A DNA stretch of 64,000 nt from Spirosoma panaciterrae DSM 21099 (GTDB lineage: Bacteria; Bacteroidota; Bacteroidia; Cytophagales; Spirosomataceae): NCBI RefSeq assembly GCF_000374025.1, contig NZ_KB893239.1, positions 1-64,000 on the forward strand, in the 5' to 3' direction. The notes below the pieces were generated by a model that saw only the letters and a list, made by a program, of their open reading frames with translations, did no database searches and had not been told where the DNA came from. The translations under genes were made by a program, and so were the position numbers. Numbering within the stretch: position 1 is the stretch's first letter; the number at the start of each line of letters is the position of its first letter. Below, piece by piece: positions 7,899 to 17,800 of the stretch.

Positions 7899-8075
7899 TT
7901 AACGGACAAGGTACTTTCTTCGAGTATCATTCAAAAGAAATTTCTTCTGAGCGGTAAAGCTTTCGGGATGCATTTGCCCGAATTCGCGCTGCCATTCCTG
8001 AAATCGATCTGGTTCCGCCTGCTGAAACTGCTCGACGTTAATTTTCTTCTGACTTAAATATTCTTGAAAAGACAT
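7899..8075 (-). CDS. Small conserved-looking protein, 58 residues
   Basis: The minus strand encodes a 58-residue protein starting MSFQEYLSQKKINVEQF, continuing with AEPDRFQEWQREFGQMHPESF and ending FLLNDTRRKYLVR. The pattern (aromatic and charged helix, then MHPESFTAQKKF, then a basic RRKY tail) resembles a short family I recall from Cytophagales. No function is known. It lies upstream of the DUF4332 gene with a hairpin between. The opposite strand has an overlapping frame of 67 codons (7854-8057) with a low-quality hydrophobic sequence, which I judge a shadow. Confidence 0.7.
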   Translation of the reverse strand: MSFQEYLSQKKINVEQFQQAEPDRFQEWQREFGQMHPESFTAQKKFLLNDTRRKYLVR

Positions 8076-8221
8076 AGGTTAAATCTGCCATTTTAACCGA
8101 ACCTTATACAAAGTAAGGGCTTTTTTTAACACATCACTATAATTGATAACTACAAAAATGACAAAATGGCGTATAAAATCCAGCTAACCAGGATGAAAAT
8201 CAATATGGAACAGATCGTGTG

Positions 8222-9301
8222 ATGAGCACCCAAATCACTGAACCAACTTTACGTATGGACACGCAATTCATCACCTTTTCGGAAACGCCATCGCAGCCGG
8301 GTACTACAGCTGCTCAGGATGGGGCGCTTCTGGATGCTTACTCAAATACAGTTGTCACAGTAGCTAAAAAAGTAAGTCAGTCCGTAGTACAAATTAAGGT
8401 AAGTGGCCGTTCCTCCGCACCGGAATCAGCTAAAACCAATCCGCCTGCCCGTCGACCACCCGGACGTGGAGAGTCTGATGGGGGTACGGGGTCCGGTTTT
8501 GTCATCTCAACCGATGGCTATATTATCACCAACAACCATGTAGTGGCAGGCGCCAGTAGCATTCAGGTCTCTCTACCCGACTCGAACGAATACGAAGCAA
8601 CACTCATTGGTCGCGATCCGGCTACCGATATAGCCGTTATCAAGATTTATGCTGATGGACTGAAAGCTATCCGGTTTGCGGATTCAAAACAGGTGCAGGT
8701 GGGGCAAATTGCCATTGCGGTGGGTAATCCATATGGCTTTCAGTACTCCCTTACCGCTGGCGTAGTTAGCGCCCTGGGCCGGACATTACGCTCTGAATCA
8801 GGCCGTTTGATCGACGATATTATCCAAACAGATGCGGCTTTGAATCCAGGTAATTCGGGTGGCCCATTGGTCAATTCGAATGGCGATGTGATTGGGGTAA
8901 ACACGGCGGTTATTCTGCCTGCGCAGGGAATCTGCTTTGCGGTTTCGTCGAATCTGGCAGCTCTGGTTGCGGGCAAACTCATTATGCACGGCCGAGTTCG
9001 CCGGGGTTATCTGGGCATTGCGGGGCAACTGATCAATCTCACCGAACGCATCAAGCAATACAATCAGTTAATGGCCAAATCGGGGGTTATGGTCGTTAGT
9101 GTAGAACCAGATGGCGTAGCAGGGAATAGCGAATTACGCGAAGGCGACATCATTGTGGAATTCAACGGCCAGCCAGTGGCTACGGTCGATGACCTCCACC
9201 GGCTCCTTACCGACGATTATATCGGTCGACTTACCCAACTGACCGTTTTACGACAAAATCGCAAAAAAGGGGTTATGGTTACCCCCGGCGAAATGAAGTA
9301 A
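8222..9301 (+). CDS. HtrA/DegP-like serine protease with one PDZ domain
   Basis: About 359 residues from the ATG at 8222; a GTG directly before it is also possible. The trypsin-like domain carries the triad His106 (ITNNHVV), Asp136 (ATDIAVI) and Ser212 (NPGNSGGPL). One PDZ domain follows, with GYLGIAGQ and GDIIVEFNGQPV. Unlike typical HtrA proteins, no signal peptide or membrane anchor is visible: the N-terminus is polar and is followed by a Pro/Arg-rich linker before the catalytic domain. The protein may therefore be cytoplasmic or use another route. The 140 bases upstream contain no clear promoter match. Confidence 0.9.
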   Translation: MSTQITEPTLRMDTQFITFSETPSQPGTTAAQDGALLDAYSNTVVTVAKKVSQSVVQIKVSGRSSAPESAKTNPPARRPPGRGESDGGTGSGFVISTDGYIITNNHVVAGASSIQVSLPDSNEYEATLIGRDPATDIAVIKIYADGLKAIRFADSKQVQVGQIAIAVGNPYGFQYSLTAGVVSALGRTLRSESGRLIDDIIQTDAALNPGNSGGPLVNSNGDVIGVNTAVILPAQGICFAVSSNLAALVAGKLIMHGRVRRGYLGIAGQLINLTERIKQYNQLMAKSGVMVVSVEPDGVAGNSELREGDIIVEFNGQPVATVDDLHRLLTDDYIGRLTQLTVLRQNRKKGVMVTPGEMK

Positions 9302-9417
9302 CCGCTGCCGACAGTTTTCCTCCCGACGAAAGCAAGCCTGGCATTTCGGTCATTATTCAGGTTACTTTGGCTACGATCCGACGTCCAATTTTAATACCTA
9401 TCATTTGTTGCAATTTT

Positions 9418-10005
9418 ATGAAGCGTTACTTTCTTTCTGTATTCATGCTGGCCGCACTTTCAGCGTCTGCTCAATCGTTTAAACCATTTAAGGTAAACCT
9501 ATCGCTGGGTATGGCTAAACCCCTGGCCTCCGGGGTGTCGGGCGGTGTCTTATTTGCTATTGAACCCAAATATGGTCTAAACGACCATGTAGATCTTGGC
9601 CTTCGCATGGAATGGGCAGTTGTTGCCAGGGGCGTGGTCAGCAACAACAACACCGTTACGGGCGATGTCGGTGCTTTTGGGTCGTATCTGCTTACGGGAA
9701 ATTATCTCTTTGGTTCCAGCAATACACGCCCGTTCATAGGCTTAGGCGCTGGCGTATACAGTGTAGCTTCTGCCGGTACGATTACTGTCATTGACGGTCA
9801 GAGCCCTAAAGATGTAAACCTGGCTGCCGAAACCAAGTTTGGGGGTATGATTCGGGCGGGCTTAAAAACGGGGCATTTTGTTATTGCCGCCGAATACAAC
9901 GCCGTTCCAACGACGACCAATAAACTGACGAATACAACCATCGATAGCAAAAATGCTTATCTGGGCATAAAGTTAGGCTTCGATATTGGCGGAGGGCGAT
10001 TGTAG
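9418..10005 (+). CDS. Outer-membrane beta-barrel protein
   Basis: About 195 residues. The ATG at 9418 gives a classic signal peptide MKRYFLSVFMLAALSASAQ, cut before SFKPF. The rest alternates short polar and hydrophobic strands, as in small 8-strand barrels (KVNLSLGMAKPL, PKYGLNDHVDLGLRMEWAVV, GSYLLTGNYLFG, RPFIGLGAGVYSV, GHFVIAAEYNAV), and ends in AYLGIKLGFDIGGGRL. No specific function can be assigned. The gene converges with the DUF2279 gene across an inverted repeat. Confidence 0.8.
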   Translation: MKRYFLSVFMLAALSASAQSFKPFKVNLSLGMAKPLASGVSGGVLFAIEPKYGLNDHVDLGLRMEWAVVARGVVSNNNTVTGDVGAFGSYLLTGNYLFGSSNTRPFIGLGAGVYSVASAGTITVIDGQSPKDVNLAAETKFGGMIRAGLKTGHFVIAAEYNAVPTTTNKLTNTTIDSKNAYLGIKLGFDIGGGRL

Positions 10006-10006
10006 A

Positions 10007-10117
10007 GAGCGAAAGAGCGATAAGAGCGAAAGAGCGAAAAGATAGCTTGCATCAGCATTCCACTCTTTCGCTCTTTCACTCTTATCACTCTTTCACTCTT
10101 TCACTCTTTCACTCTTT
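10007..10117. repeat. GAG(C/T)GAAA-word inverted repeat between convergent genes
   Basis: A 33-base left arm (10007-10039) and right arm (10066-10098) differ only by three C/T transitions. In a minus-strand transcript all three become G-U pairs. Further tandem TTTCACTC units extend the right side to about 10117 and into the stop region of the DUF2279 gene. The same word type recurs at 32108-32181 and 36710-36802. Confidence 0.8.
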
Positions 10118-11053
10118 TGGTAAGATCAACGGGTGAAACCGAAGGCCTTTGATGCGGTTGAACTCCAATGAGGGGGCTGGAATTTTGAAAAACTGGGCCG
10201 TACCAATAAAACGCTGCAAGGACGGCGAAAAAGCGCCGACTCTGGACAGATCAGCATCGGGTGAAATAAAAAATTGCCGATACCGGGTAAACTTCACCTC
10301 ATTTCCGGCCGCATCCACCACCTTCGGGTTCTCATGGCCGCCAATCATACCACTCCCACTATACCCAACATCCAGATTGAGCCATCGCGGAAAATCAGGG
10401 CCAACCGGGAGTACCGATGCCAGATTGACCGATAGCCAATATTGCTGACCGTTATAGTCTTTCAACATTTGCTGACCGGTTGTCTTGCCGAGCAGATTAG
10501 GGCGGTAGGGTGGAAAAATAGTTTTCCGAAACCCATATTTCAAACTTACAACCTGCTGGCCTGCCCCGTACTGCTGCCCCATAAATAGCGCAGTGCCCGC
10601 TACGTTGGCGACCATATCCCCTTTCGAAAACCCCCACCCTTCTGCGTGCCCGTCGAATACTTCAAGGGTAGTCTGAAACAAGACAGCCAGCAAACCGCCC
10701 GTCAAAATACTGGCGCGTTCATCGACCCCACTCCAGCGCATCAGCTCATAGCCTCCCCGGCTCATGCAATAAGCCGTTGCAGCATGCCCTACTTTGTCCA
10801 TCTGGAGCCATTCCGCATTGTCGTTAAAGCTATGAAATGGCACTTTCTTCTTATACCACTGCTTACGAAGCATCAATAGCGTAACGGTGTAGAAAGCTGC
10901 TGTACCCACCAGCACCCCTATGAATCGCCCCTGGTTGATCCCTGCCTGATCGGTTGGTACAGGTAGGGATGGCATGGGTTGCGCCTGAATGGACTGGCAT
11001 AGCAGTAGCCCGTACAAACTCATCCACCCAACACGCCGAATCCTGTTTTTCAT
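10109..11053 (-). CDS. DUF2279 (YfiM-like) family protein
   Basis: About 314 residues from the ATG at 11053, which gives a signal peptide MKNRIRRVGW...QSIQAQ; an upstream ATG at 11080 would add nine residues. A membrane-like helix lies near residues 45-63 (FIGVLVGTAAFYTVTLLML). The conserved DUF2279 core includes NDNAEWLQMDKVGHAATAY, a GGYELMRWSG segment and LFQTTLEVFDGHAEGWGFSKGDMVANVAGTALF, where the His/Asp residues are family-conserved. The C-terminal third is beta-rich. It is probably an envelope protein. The function of the family is unknown to me. Confidence 0.8.
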   Translation of the reverse strand: MKNRIRRVGWMSLYGLLLCQSIQAQPMPSLPVPTDQAGINQGRFIGVLVGTAAFYTVTLLMLRKQWYKKKVPFHSFNDNAEWLQMDKVGHAATAYCMSRGGYELMRWSGVDERASILTGGLLAVLFQTTLEVFDGHAEGWGFSKGDMVANVAGTALFMGQQYGAGQQVVSLKYGFRKTIFPPYRPNLLGKTTGQQMLKDYNGQQYWLSVNLASVLPVGPDFPRWLNLDVGYSGSGMIGGHENPKVVDAAGNEVKFTRYRQFFISPDADLSRVGAFSPSLQRFIGTAQFFKIPAPSLEFNRIKGLRFHPLILPKE

Positions 11054-11165
11054 TCGCCAAAAGTATCCAACCCGTTTCATTTTTCGACAGATTTTACTGG
11101 ATTTGCCGAATTAAGCATGAAAATCGTATACATTCTGTGCATCCGGTCGGAACGCCTTTTAGCCG

Positions 11166-11173
11166 TACCTTTG
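11166..11173 (+). promoter_or_regulatory. -7 box of the DUF6909-type gene
   Basis: TACCTTTG fits TAnnTTTG exactly and lies 24 bases before the chosen ATG at 11198. This also argues against the upstream in-frame start at 11117. No -33 TTTG is evident. Confidence 0.45.
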
Positions 11174-11197
11174 CCAAACTTATTTCACTTCCTATTC

Positions 11198-12904
11198 ATG
11201 AATCTGGTCCCATCTCCTCCCCTCACACGCGCTCAGGAATCGCGCGTAGCCATTGAACGCCTGTACATTACGATGCGCCATTTGTTCAATCGGGGATTTT
11301 ATAAACCTTCGGGCGTATCGGGCGAAGAAATTCGACGGGCCCTGCTCACGCTCCAACCCGAAATTTATGGATTGGTAGGCGATCCACAACGGGTTGAACT
11401 GGATGGCCTCGTGTATGTTATGGATCGACTGCCCAAAGGGATCGAATCCTGCCGGATTATATCGCTGGCCTCCCGCGAAGGGTTCGAGCATTCGCATTTC
11501 CCCGTTCTGGTGCCCGCCAAGCGTCGCCGAAACTGCTTTCGGATCGACAATGAACAGATGGTGATTGAAGTGACCAATGGCCGTAGTGAAATCTACGATA
11601 TTCTTACCCACCTGACGTTTATGTTCATGGAAGCCGATAAAATTCGGCGCAACGCTTTCCAGGAACGGGGCAGCCGCACCCGTGAATGGGAGAAACTGGA
11701 AACGATTGTTCAGTCGGGTGGTATGGTCAACGACGACGAACGAGAACTGGCGCTCATGTACCTCAGCTCGATTCTGGGTCGCACGTTTGAAGAAACCCAG
11801 CAGGCTTACCAGCGTTTTGAGGAAAATGCAGGTACCAACAGTGGGCTGTTTCAGATCGTTTATGGGCTGGGCAGTGTATCGATCCGGGAGCTTGTAGAAC
11901 CGAAAATAGCGCGCGAAATCAACTTTACACCCATGCTGCGCGAACGGGTTGGTCAACACCTGTATGGCGAACGCTGGGCTACCCGCATTAAACAATACAT
12001 CTGGCAACATAATCTGCAGGAGCGCCCGGTTCATGTGATCAGTGCCAATCCGCATAGTGTGATGAACTGCCTGTACGCACCGGCCGCTTTATCGGACCTC
12101 ACCACCTGGGATAATCTGTACGACCTGGCCCTGAAACTCAGTTTACCCGCCGAACGGGATTTACGCAAGCAGGTAACCACCTACGCGAAAGAGCATGGCA
12201 TGCATATTCTGGAAGATATGGCCGGAACCAGCCTGCTCGTCCAGCTTATCGACACGGCGAAGCTGGACCCTAAAAAACTACCTGTCGAAATCAATTATGA
12301 CGCCAAGCATATCCGTGAAACGAAACCGCTGCTGCTGGTAATGGATTACGCCTTTGGCGAGCAGGCTTTCGAAACAATGGACGAGTTACTGAAACCTTAT
12401 GAACATAATGAGCTAACGGCCCCGCTCAATGTGGCCTCGATCTCAATAATTGGGAAAGCCGGTATTCTGACAGGCGGCAAAGGAGATCTGATGATTCCAA
12501 CATCGCACATCTTCGAGGGAACGGCCGACAACTATCCGCTTGATAATGACTTCAGTAAAGACGATTTTGACGGCAACGGCATTCCGGTCTATGAAGGGGC
12601 AATGATCACCGTTCTGGGCACCTCTTTGCAAAACAAAGACGTCCTGAGCTATTTCCGCAATTCGTCCTGGAACGCCATCGGCCTGGAAATGGAAGGCGCT
12701 CATTATCAGAAAGCGATCCAGGCTCAATCGAAAATACGGGGGAGTGTTCCGGCCTCGGTTAAAGTACGTTACGCTTACTATGCCTCAGACAACCCACTCC
12801 TGACCGGCGCTACACTGGCCTCGGGTAGCCTCGGTACGCTGGGGGTTAAACCAACGTACCTGATTACAGTTAAATGCCTGGAGAAGATCTTCAAGACCGT
12901 TTAA
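11198..12904 (+). CDS. DUF6909-type protein with a nucleoside-phosphorylase-like C-terminus
   Basis: About 568 residues from MNLVPSPPLTRAQESRVAIERLYITMRHLF. I recognise it, from memory only, as the large Bacteroidota family annotated DUF6909. The N-terminal half is helical with many Arg and Glu. The C-terminal part has features recalling nucleoside phosphorylases or AMP nucleosidase: SIIGKAGILTGGKGDLMIPTSH, then GLEMEGAHYQKAI, close to the MEMEG/ME-A motif that binds ribose in that superfamily. No enzymatic activity is established. The start is supported by a -7 box 24 bases upstream. The neighbours give no functional clue. Confidence 0.65.
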   Translation: MNLVPSPPLTRAQESRVAIERLYITMRHLFNRGFYKPSGVSGEEIRRALLTLQPEIYGLVGDPQRVELDGLVYVMDRLPKGIESCRIISLASREGFEHSHFPVLVPAKRRRNCFRIDNEQMVIEVTNGRSEIYDILTHLTFMFMEADKIRRNAFQERGSRTREWEKLETIVQSGGMVNDDERELALMYLSSILGRTFEETQQAYQRFEENAGTNSGLFQIVYGLGSVSIRELVEPKIAREINFTPMLRERVGQHLYGERWATRIKQYIWQHNLQERPVHVISANPHSVMNCLYAPAALSDLTTWDNLYDLALKLSLPAERDLRKQVTTYAKEHGMHILEDMAGTSLLVQLIDTAKLDPKKLPVEINYDAKHIRETKPLLLVMDYAFGEQAFETMDELLKPYEHNELTAPLNVASISIIGKAGILTGGKGDLMIPTSHIFEGTADNYPLDNDFSKDDFDGNGIPVYEGAMITVLGTSLQNKDVLSYFRNSSWNAIGLEMEGAHYQKAIQAQSKIRGSVPASVKVRYAYYASDNPLLTGATLASGSLGTLGVKPTYLITVKCLEKIFKTV

Positions 12905-13022
12905 TCGGATTCATTATAATCGACAGATTTAATGGGATTAAATTGGGAAAGATGCCCTGCGTTGAACAAGCTGTTTCTCAAATTTGTAGCTATAGGGAAT
13001 ACATACCTGCCAACCAATCATC

Positions 13023-14555
13023 ATGGCGAAGCGTAAAAAATCTACTGAGAAAGGTCCCGACGTTGTTCTGATCGGTGCCGGAATAATGAGTGCCACGCTG
13101 GGCGTGCTGCTGAAAGAGTTACAACCCGACCTGACCATCGAAATCTACGAGCGTCTGGACAGTGCAGCCGCCGAAAGTTCCGATGCCTGGAATAATGCCG
13201 GAACAGGTCACTCGGCTTTCTGCGAACTCAACTATACCCCTGAAAAGGAAGATGGGTCCATCGACGTAACGAAAGCCATCAAAATTGCCGAATCGTTTGA
13301 GCAGTCGAAACAATTCTGGGCTTATCTGATCCAGCAGAATTTTCTGCATGACGCCCCCAATTTCATTCGCTCCATTCCACACATGAGTTTTGTGTGGGGC
13401 AGCGAGAATGTCGATTACTTGCATAAACGCTACGACGCGCTTCAGCAAAATTACCTGTTCCACGGCATGCAGTATTCCGAAGATCCGGCCCAACTGGCCG
13501 AATGGATGCCGCTGGTGATGGAAGATCGCGATCCGGCTCAACCTGTGGCGGCTACGCGCATGGATATTGGTACCGATGTCAATTTCGGAGCGCTCACCCG
13601 GGCTATGTTCCGACGGTTATATGATATGCCGGGCGTTCGGCTCTATTTTGCCCACGATGTTCATGATTTGTGGCGCTCTAAAAGCCTGGGCGGCTGGAAA
13701 CTCCGGGTCGAAAATGTAACGACTCGTCAGGAACGGGAAGTTCAGACCGACTTTTTATTCATCGGTGCGGGTGGCGGTTCGCTGCGCCTACTCGAAAAGT
13801 CAGATATTCCCGAAAGTCGTGGATTTGGTGGTTTTCCAGTCAGTGGCCAATGGCTCAAATGCGTTAACCGGGATGTGATTGAACGACATCAGGCCAAGGT
13901 ATATGGAAAAGCGTCGGTGGGGGCTCCGCCGATGTCGGTACCCCACCTCGATACGCGCATGATCGACGGCAAGCGGGAGCTACTGTTTGGTCCCTACGCC
14001 GGTTTTTCGACTAAATTCCTGAAAAGCGGCTCGTATATGGATTTACCGAAATCCATTCAGCTCAGCAACATGGCTCCCATGCTAATGGCGGGTTTGCACA
14101 ATATTCCGCTGACTAAATACCTGATCCAACAGGTGATGCAATCGCCCGAAGATCGGCTGAATGCGCTGAAGGAGTACTATCCCGATGCTAAAATGGAAGA
14201 CTGGGAACTGGAAATTGCCGGGCAGCGCGTACAGGTGATCAAAAAGGATGAAGAAGAAGGGGGCGTTCTGGAGTTTGGTACCGAAGTGGTTAGTGCAGCC
14301 GATGGTAGTATTGCCGCTTTGCTGGGCGCATCGCCCGGTGCGTCGACTGCCGTATCGATTATGCTTGATTTGCTGAAACGCTGCTTCCCCGAAAAACTCA
14401 AGTCGGAAGCCTGGCAGCAAAAGCTGAAAGAGATGATCCCTTCGTATGGACAGGTGTTGGCCCAGAATCCTGAACTAGGCCAACACCTCCGAAAACATAC
14501 CAGCGAAGTACTGGGCTTGGGTATGTTTGAATACACCTCTGAAGTGACACCATAA
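13023..14555 (+). CDS. mqo: Malate:quinone oxidoreductase
   Basis: A 510-residue FAD enzyme of the TCA cycle that oxidises malate to oxaloacetate and passes electrons to quinone at the inner membrane. The N-terminal dinucleotide motif VVLIGAGIMSATLG is followed by the Mqo signature ERLDSAAAESSDAWNNAGTGH. FGPYAGFSTKFLKSG, LLGASPGAST and SYGQVLAQNP are also characteristic. The length is normal. Elsewhere in this window is fumC, whose product malate is the substrate. The gene is preceded by about 118 bases with no visible structure and followed by a strong inverted repeat. Confidence 0.95.
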   Translation: MAKRKKSTEKGPDVVLIGAGIMSATLGVLLKELQPDLTIEIYERLDSAAAESSDAWNNAGTGHSAFCELNYTPEKEDGSIDVTKAIKIAESFEQSKQFWAYLIQQNFLHDAPNFIRSIPHMSFVWGSENVDYLHKRYDALQQNYLFHGMQYSEDPAQLAEWMPLVMEDRDPAQPVAATRMDIGTDVNFGALTRAMFRRLYDMPGVRLYFAHDVHDLWRSKSLGGWKLRVENVTTRQEREVQTDFLFIGAGGGSLRLLEKSDIPESRGFGGFPVSGQWLKCVNRDVIERHQAKVYGKASVGAPPMSVPHLDTRMIDGKRELLFGPYAGFSTKFLKSGSYMDLPKSIQLSNMAPMLMAGLHNIPLTKYLIQQVMQSPEDRLNALKEYYPDAKMEDWELEIAGQRVQVIKKDEEEGGVLEFGTEVVSAADGSIAALLGASPGASTAVSIMLDLLKRCFPEKLKSEAWQQKLKEMIPSYGQVLAQNPELGQHLRKHTSEVLGLGMFEYTSEVTP

Positions 14556-14603
14556 GCGGATTCGTTGGCAAACGAATCGTTCAGGATACTCAATAATTTT
14601 CTT

Positions 14604-14682
14604 GAACCGCAAGGACGCAATGGACGCGAAAAGTTTAAAGAGATTCCATAATCTTTTCGCGTCTGTTGCGTCCTTGCAGTTT
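14604..14682. repeat. ACCGCAAGGACGCAA-type inverted repeat between convergent genes
   Basis: Two 30-base arms (14604-14633 and 14653-14682) separated by 19 bases pair nearly fully. Within the core GCAAGGACGC...GCGAAAAG the two differences are G-U compatible in the plus-strand RNA. They are built of GGACGC words. It lies downstream of mqo and of the MG2/TonB-plug gene, both of which end here. No T-run follows either arm closely. The rest of 14683-14825 shows nothing further. Confidence 0.75.
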
Positions 14683-14825
14683 AAAAAGTTCGTCGTTCGT
14701 ACTACTTATGATTTTCTGATTCAGAATCAGGTTGTTCTTTCTGTACTCCTCCATACGATGTCTCAGAGAACAGAATAGTCTTTTTAGTGGAGGGGAGAGC
14801 CCTGACAGGCTGAATAAACAATGTG

Positions 14826-17800
14826 TTACTGAACTCTGATTAACTGAACACCTGCAACCGGGCGGCCATCGACCGTAACGCCCTGTATCACTACCCGTAC
14901 CGTTCGTACCACATCCGACAGTGGGAAACGCAACTGACTGTGCCCCTGGCTGTCGGTTTGCATGAGTGGTTTCCAGTATAAAACATCCCGGTCATCAACA
15001 GGCCCCGAAATAGGGCCAGCGGTTGTCTCTGCATCATAACGGGGTACGTAGAATTCGCGCTGTACCGACGGGTAGCCAATGAATTGAATCGGCGTCATTC
15101 CCTCATCAGGTTTCGCGCTCCCCTGCATCGACCGGGCTCTTTTTGTGTAAAACGCAATCACGCCATTTCCACCCCGGGCCCCGTAAGTACCCGTCGTAAT
15201 CGCGCTTTTCAACACTTCGATGCGTTCAATATCGCTTGCACTAAAGAGCAGCAAAGCATTCCCATCGGGGTCTTCGATGGGCATACCGTCCATCAAATAC
15301 AGGGGTTGAGAACCCATGCTAAAACTATTCGTTCCCCGCATCGATACATAGTAGGCACGCGCTACTGCAGCGCCTACTCGTTTAACAGTCACGCCCGTTA
15401 AGCGTCCCTGAATCATTTCGTATAGATTCTGGTAGGGTACCGATTTCTCATCCACCACAATAACGGCATCAGCCTCGTTGTGCAAACTACGCTGTTGAAT
15501 ATCTTCGGGTCGTTTATCAAATTTTTGAGCTCGAACCGTCACTTCATTCAGCGCTTTCGCCGTTTTGTCGCGGTAAAAATCGGTGTTTGCTTCCTGTCGA
15601 ATTCGAGCCGCTTCCAGTTGAGTCCGCAATGCCGACCAGTTTAGCGAAACCGCCCGTTCATCCGATTCCCATTCCTGGCCTGGCCATTCCTGAACCAGAA
15701 AGGCATCTTTAGCCGATAGGTTTCTTGACTGGCGATCCAGGATTCGCGTCATGAGCTGAACTGTATCAGCAATGGCCAAACCCGCCAACCGAAAACGCCC
15801 CTGCTCGTCAGCAGCTGCCGATTTTACAAATGATTGCCCTGACCCTGTCGATGCCACAACAAACTGGGCGCCAGCTATGGGTCCGTTTTTCGCATGTAGG
15901 ATGCGACCTCTGATTGATACCCCACCCAGCGAATCCGATTTGGGCGTACCCTCAACCCGTCGCCAGCCCTGCGTTAACAACAGATCGTCCAGTGCCCGAC
16001 GAGTTTCGGTGGAGCGATTCACTACATATCGGTTGGGGTTATCGATACGCCCCCGAAGTTCGCCCGTTAGCAACAAATGTACGGGCAATGTAGCGTCGGC
16101 GGTATCGTCTGGCACTTTGCCCGCATCGGTAATCGACGCTGATAAAGCGGCCAGGGCCGGTGATCCGTTATCGCTCAGATTAAGACTCAGGGAAACCTGT
16201 TCGCGGGGCTTGTACAGTTTTTTGTTGACACTCATCAACACCCGTACGGGTGCTACAGATTCGGGCACAAAAACCAATCGCTCGGCTTGCGGCTTGGCGA
16301 TGGCATCGTACAGGGTGATTTGCGCCAGGCCGGGTAACCAGGTCACTATGGGCAGGCTGACCTTCGCCACCCCATTTTGCAGGAGTATTTTTCGGCCATC
16401 GATTACACGGCCCCGTTGTTGAATCAGCACGTAGGCCGAGTCGATAGCCCTCTTGTTCGTGCTCAGGATGGTCAATGCCAGACGGGTTGTATCGCTGACC
16501 ACATCGGCAGAAAGCACTATACCTTCTGTTTCAGGTTTAGGCAACGGAACGTGTTGCGGCTGGTTGTTGTAGGTTAGGTCGGCATAGTATGTCCGTTGCG
16601 GCTTTGGTTCCATCGACACGCTGGTCATTCCCTGCGGATTCGTTCTGAAACGGACCACTTCAGCTCCTAAATCATCGACAATTCGGCCTTCGATGGGCAA
16701 GCCATGCCCATTAGGCTGGACAATTTTCACACCCAGACGCGCAGGGAATCCGGCAATCCAGCGCCCTCCTTCCGGCAAAATCTGAACGTCTACTGGCTGA
16801 GAAACCGAGTCATTACGCATGGATACATCGTGCCGAAACAGATTATATATGGCAACCGACCGCTCGAAAGCCGGACGTCGCTGGGCATCATCCTCATCGG
16901 TATAGGCCCGCAGACGATACGTTCCTGCCGTGAGGGTATCCGACAGTCGGAAGCTCCCCTCACCTCTCCCGTCGACGATCCGTACCCACTGGTGCTGCAT
17001 GAGTTTCCCATTCGAAGAAAGCAAGTCGACATGAATAGCCGTTTTTCCACTGGCCCGTTGGTGGCTGGCCGCATCGAGCAGGTACGTGCTCATCCAGAGC
17101 CGATCGCCCGTGGCATAAAAAGGTTTATCGATGTGTACAAATACAGTGGGAGCCTGGAGGCTGAACTCTTCACTGAACTCGGCCGTAATACGCTCCATGC
17201 GAGCGTCGGGTGGTGCTAGTTTACCCTGTGTAGCCAGTGGGCTATTTTTAAGCGGCTCTTTCTCACCCCCTTCAGGTTTCCAGTCAGCAGGCAGCATGGT
17301 CGACAGGCGGTCATTCCCCATCGAGCCTTTCGCTTCCATACCCTCGGGCATCGTTATAACCCCATCGACGGTCATTTGTAACTGTCCACCCGGTAATCGC
17401 ATTTCTGTGTACGCGTAACGGGCATCTGGGTAGGGCGAGAACCCCGAAGTCGCATTCGTATAGAACACAATCAGTTTCATGGACGAAACCAATCGGCGTT
17501 CGGTCGATAAGCGGCCCGGTTGAATGGCCTTAGAAACGTTAATTGGCACCAGACGCTTGTAATCGTTGATTGCAGCGGAAAGTGTAAGGGAACGCTGTTC
17601 GAGGGAGATCGGCTTCGTAACATCTTCCTGATACACCATAAAACCAGCCTGTTCGAACGTATTGTCAATCAGACTGGCCATCAAATGCCGAATCGAGCCT
17701 TTGTATGCGATCAGTCGATTCCGCTGAAATCGACTGGCTTGTCGTTCGTTTTCGGGTTTTAACTCTTCGAAGCGGGCCGTACCAGCCGAATAAACCTCCC

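Noticed and set aside
11192..12055. A 287-codon minus-strand frame opposite the DUF6909-type gene
   Set aside because: It is antisense to a gene with coherent family-like sequence; its own translation has no recognisable motif.
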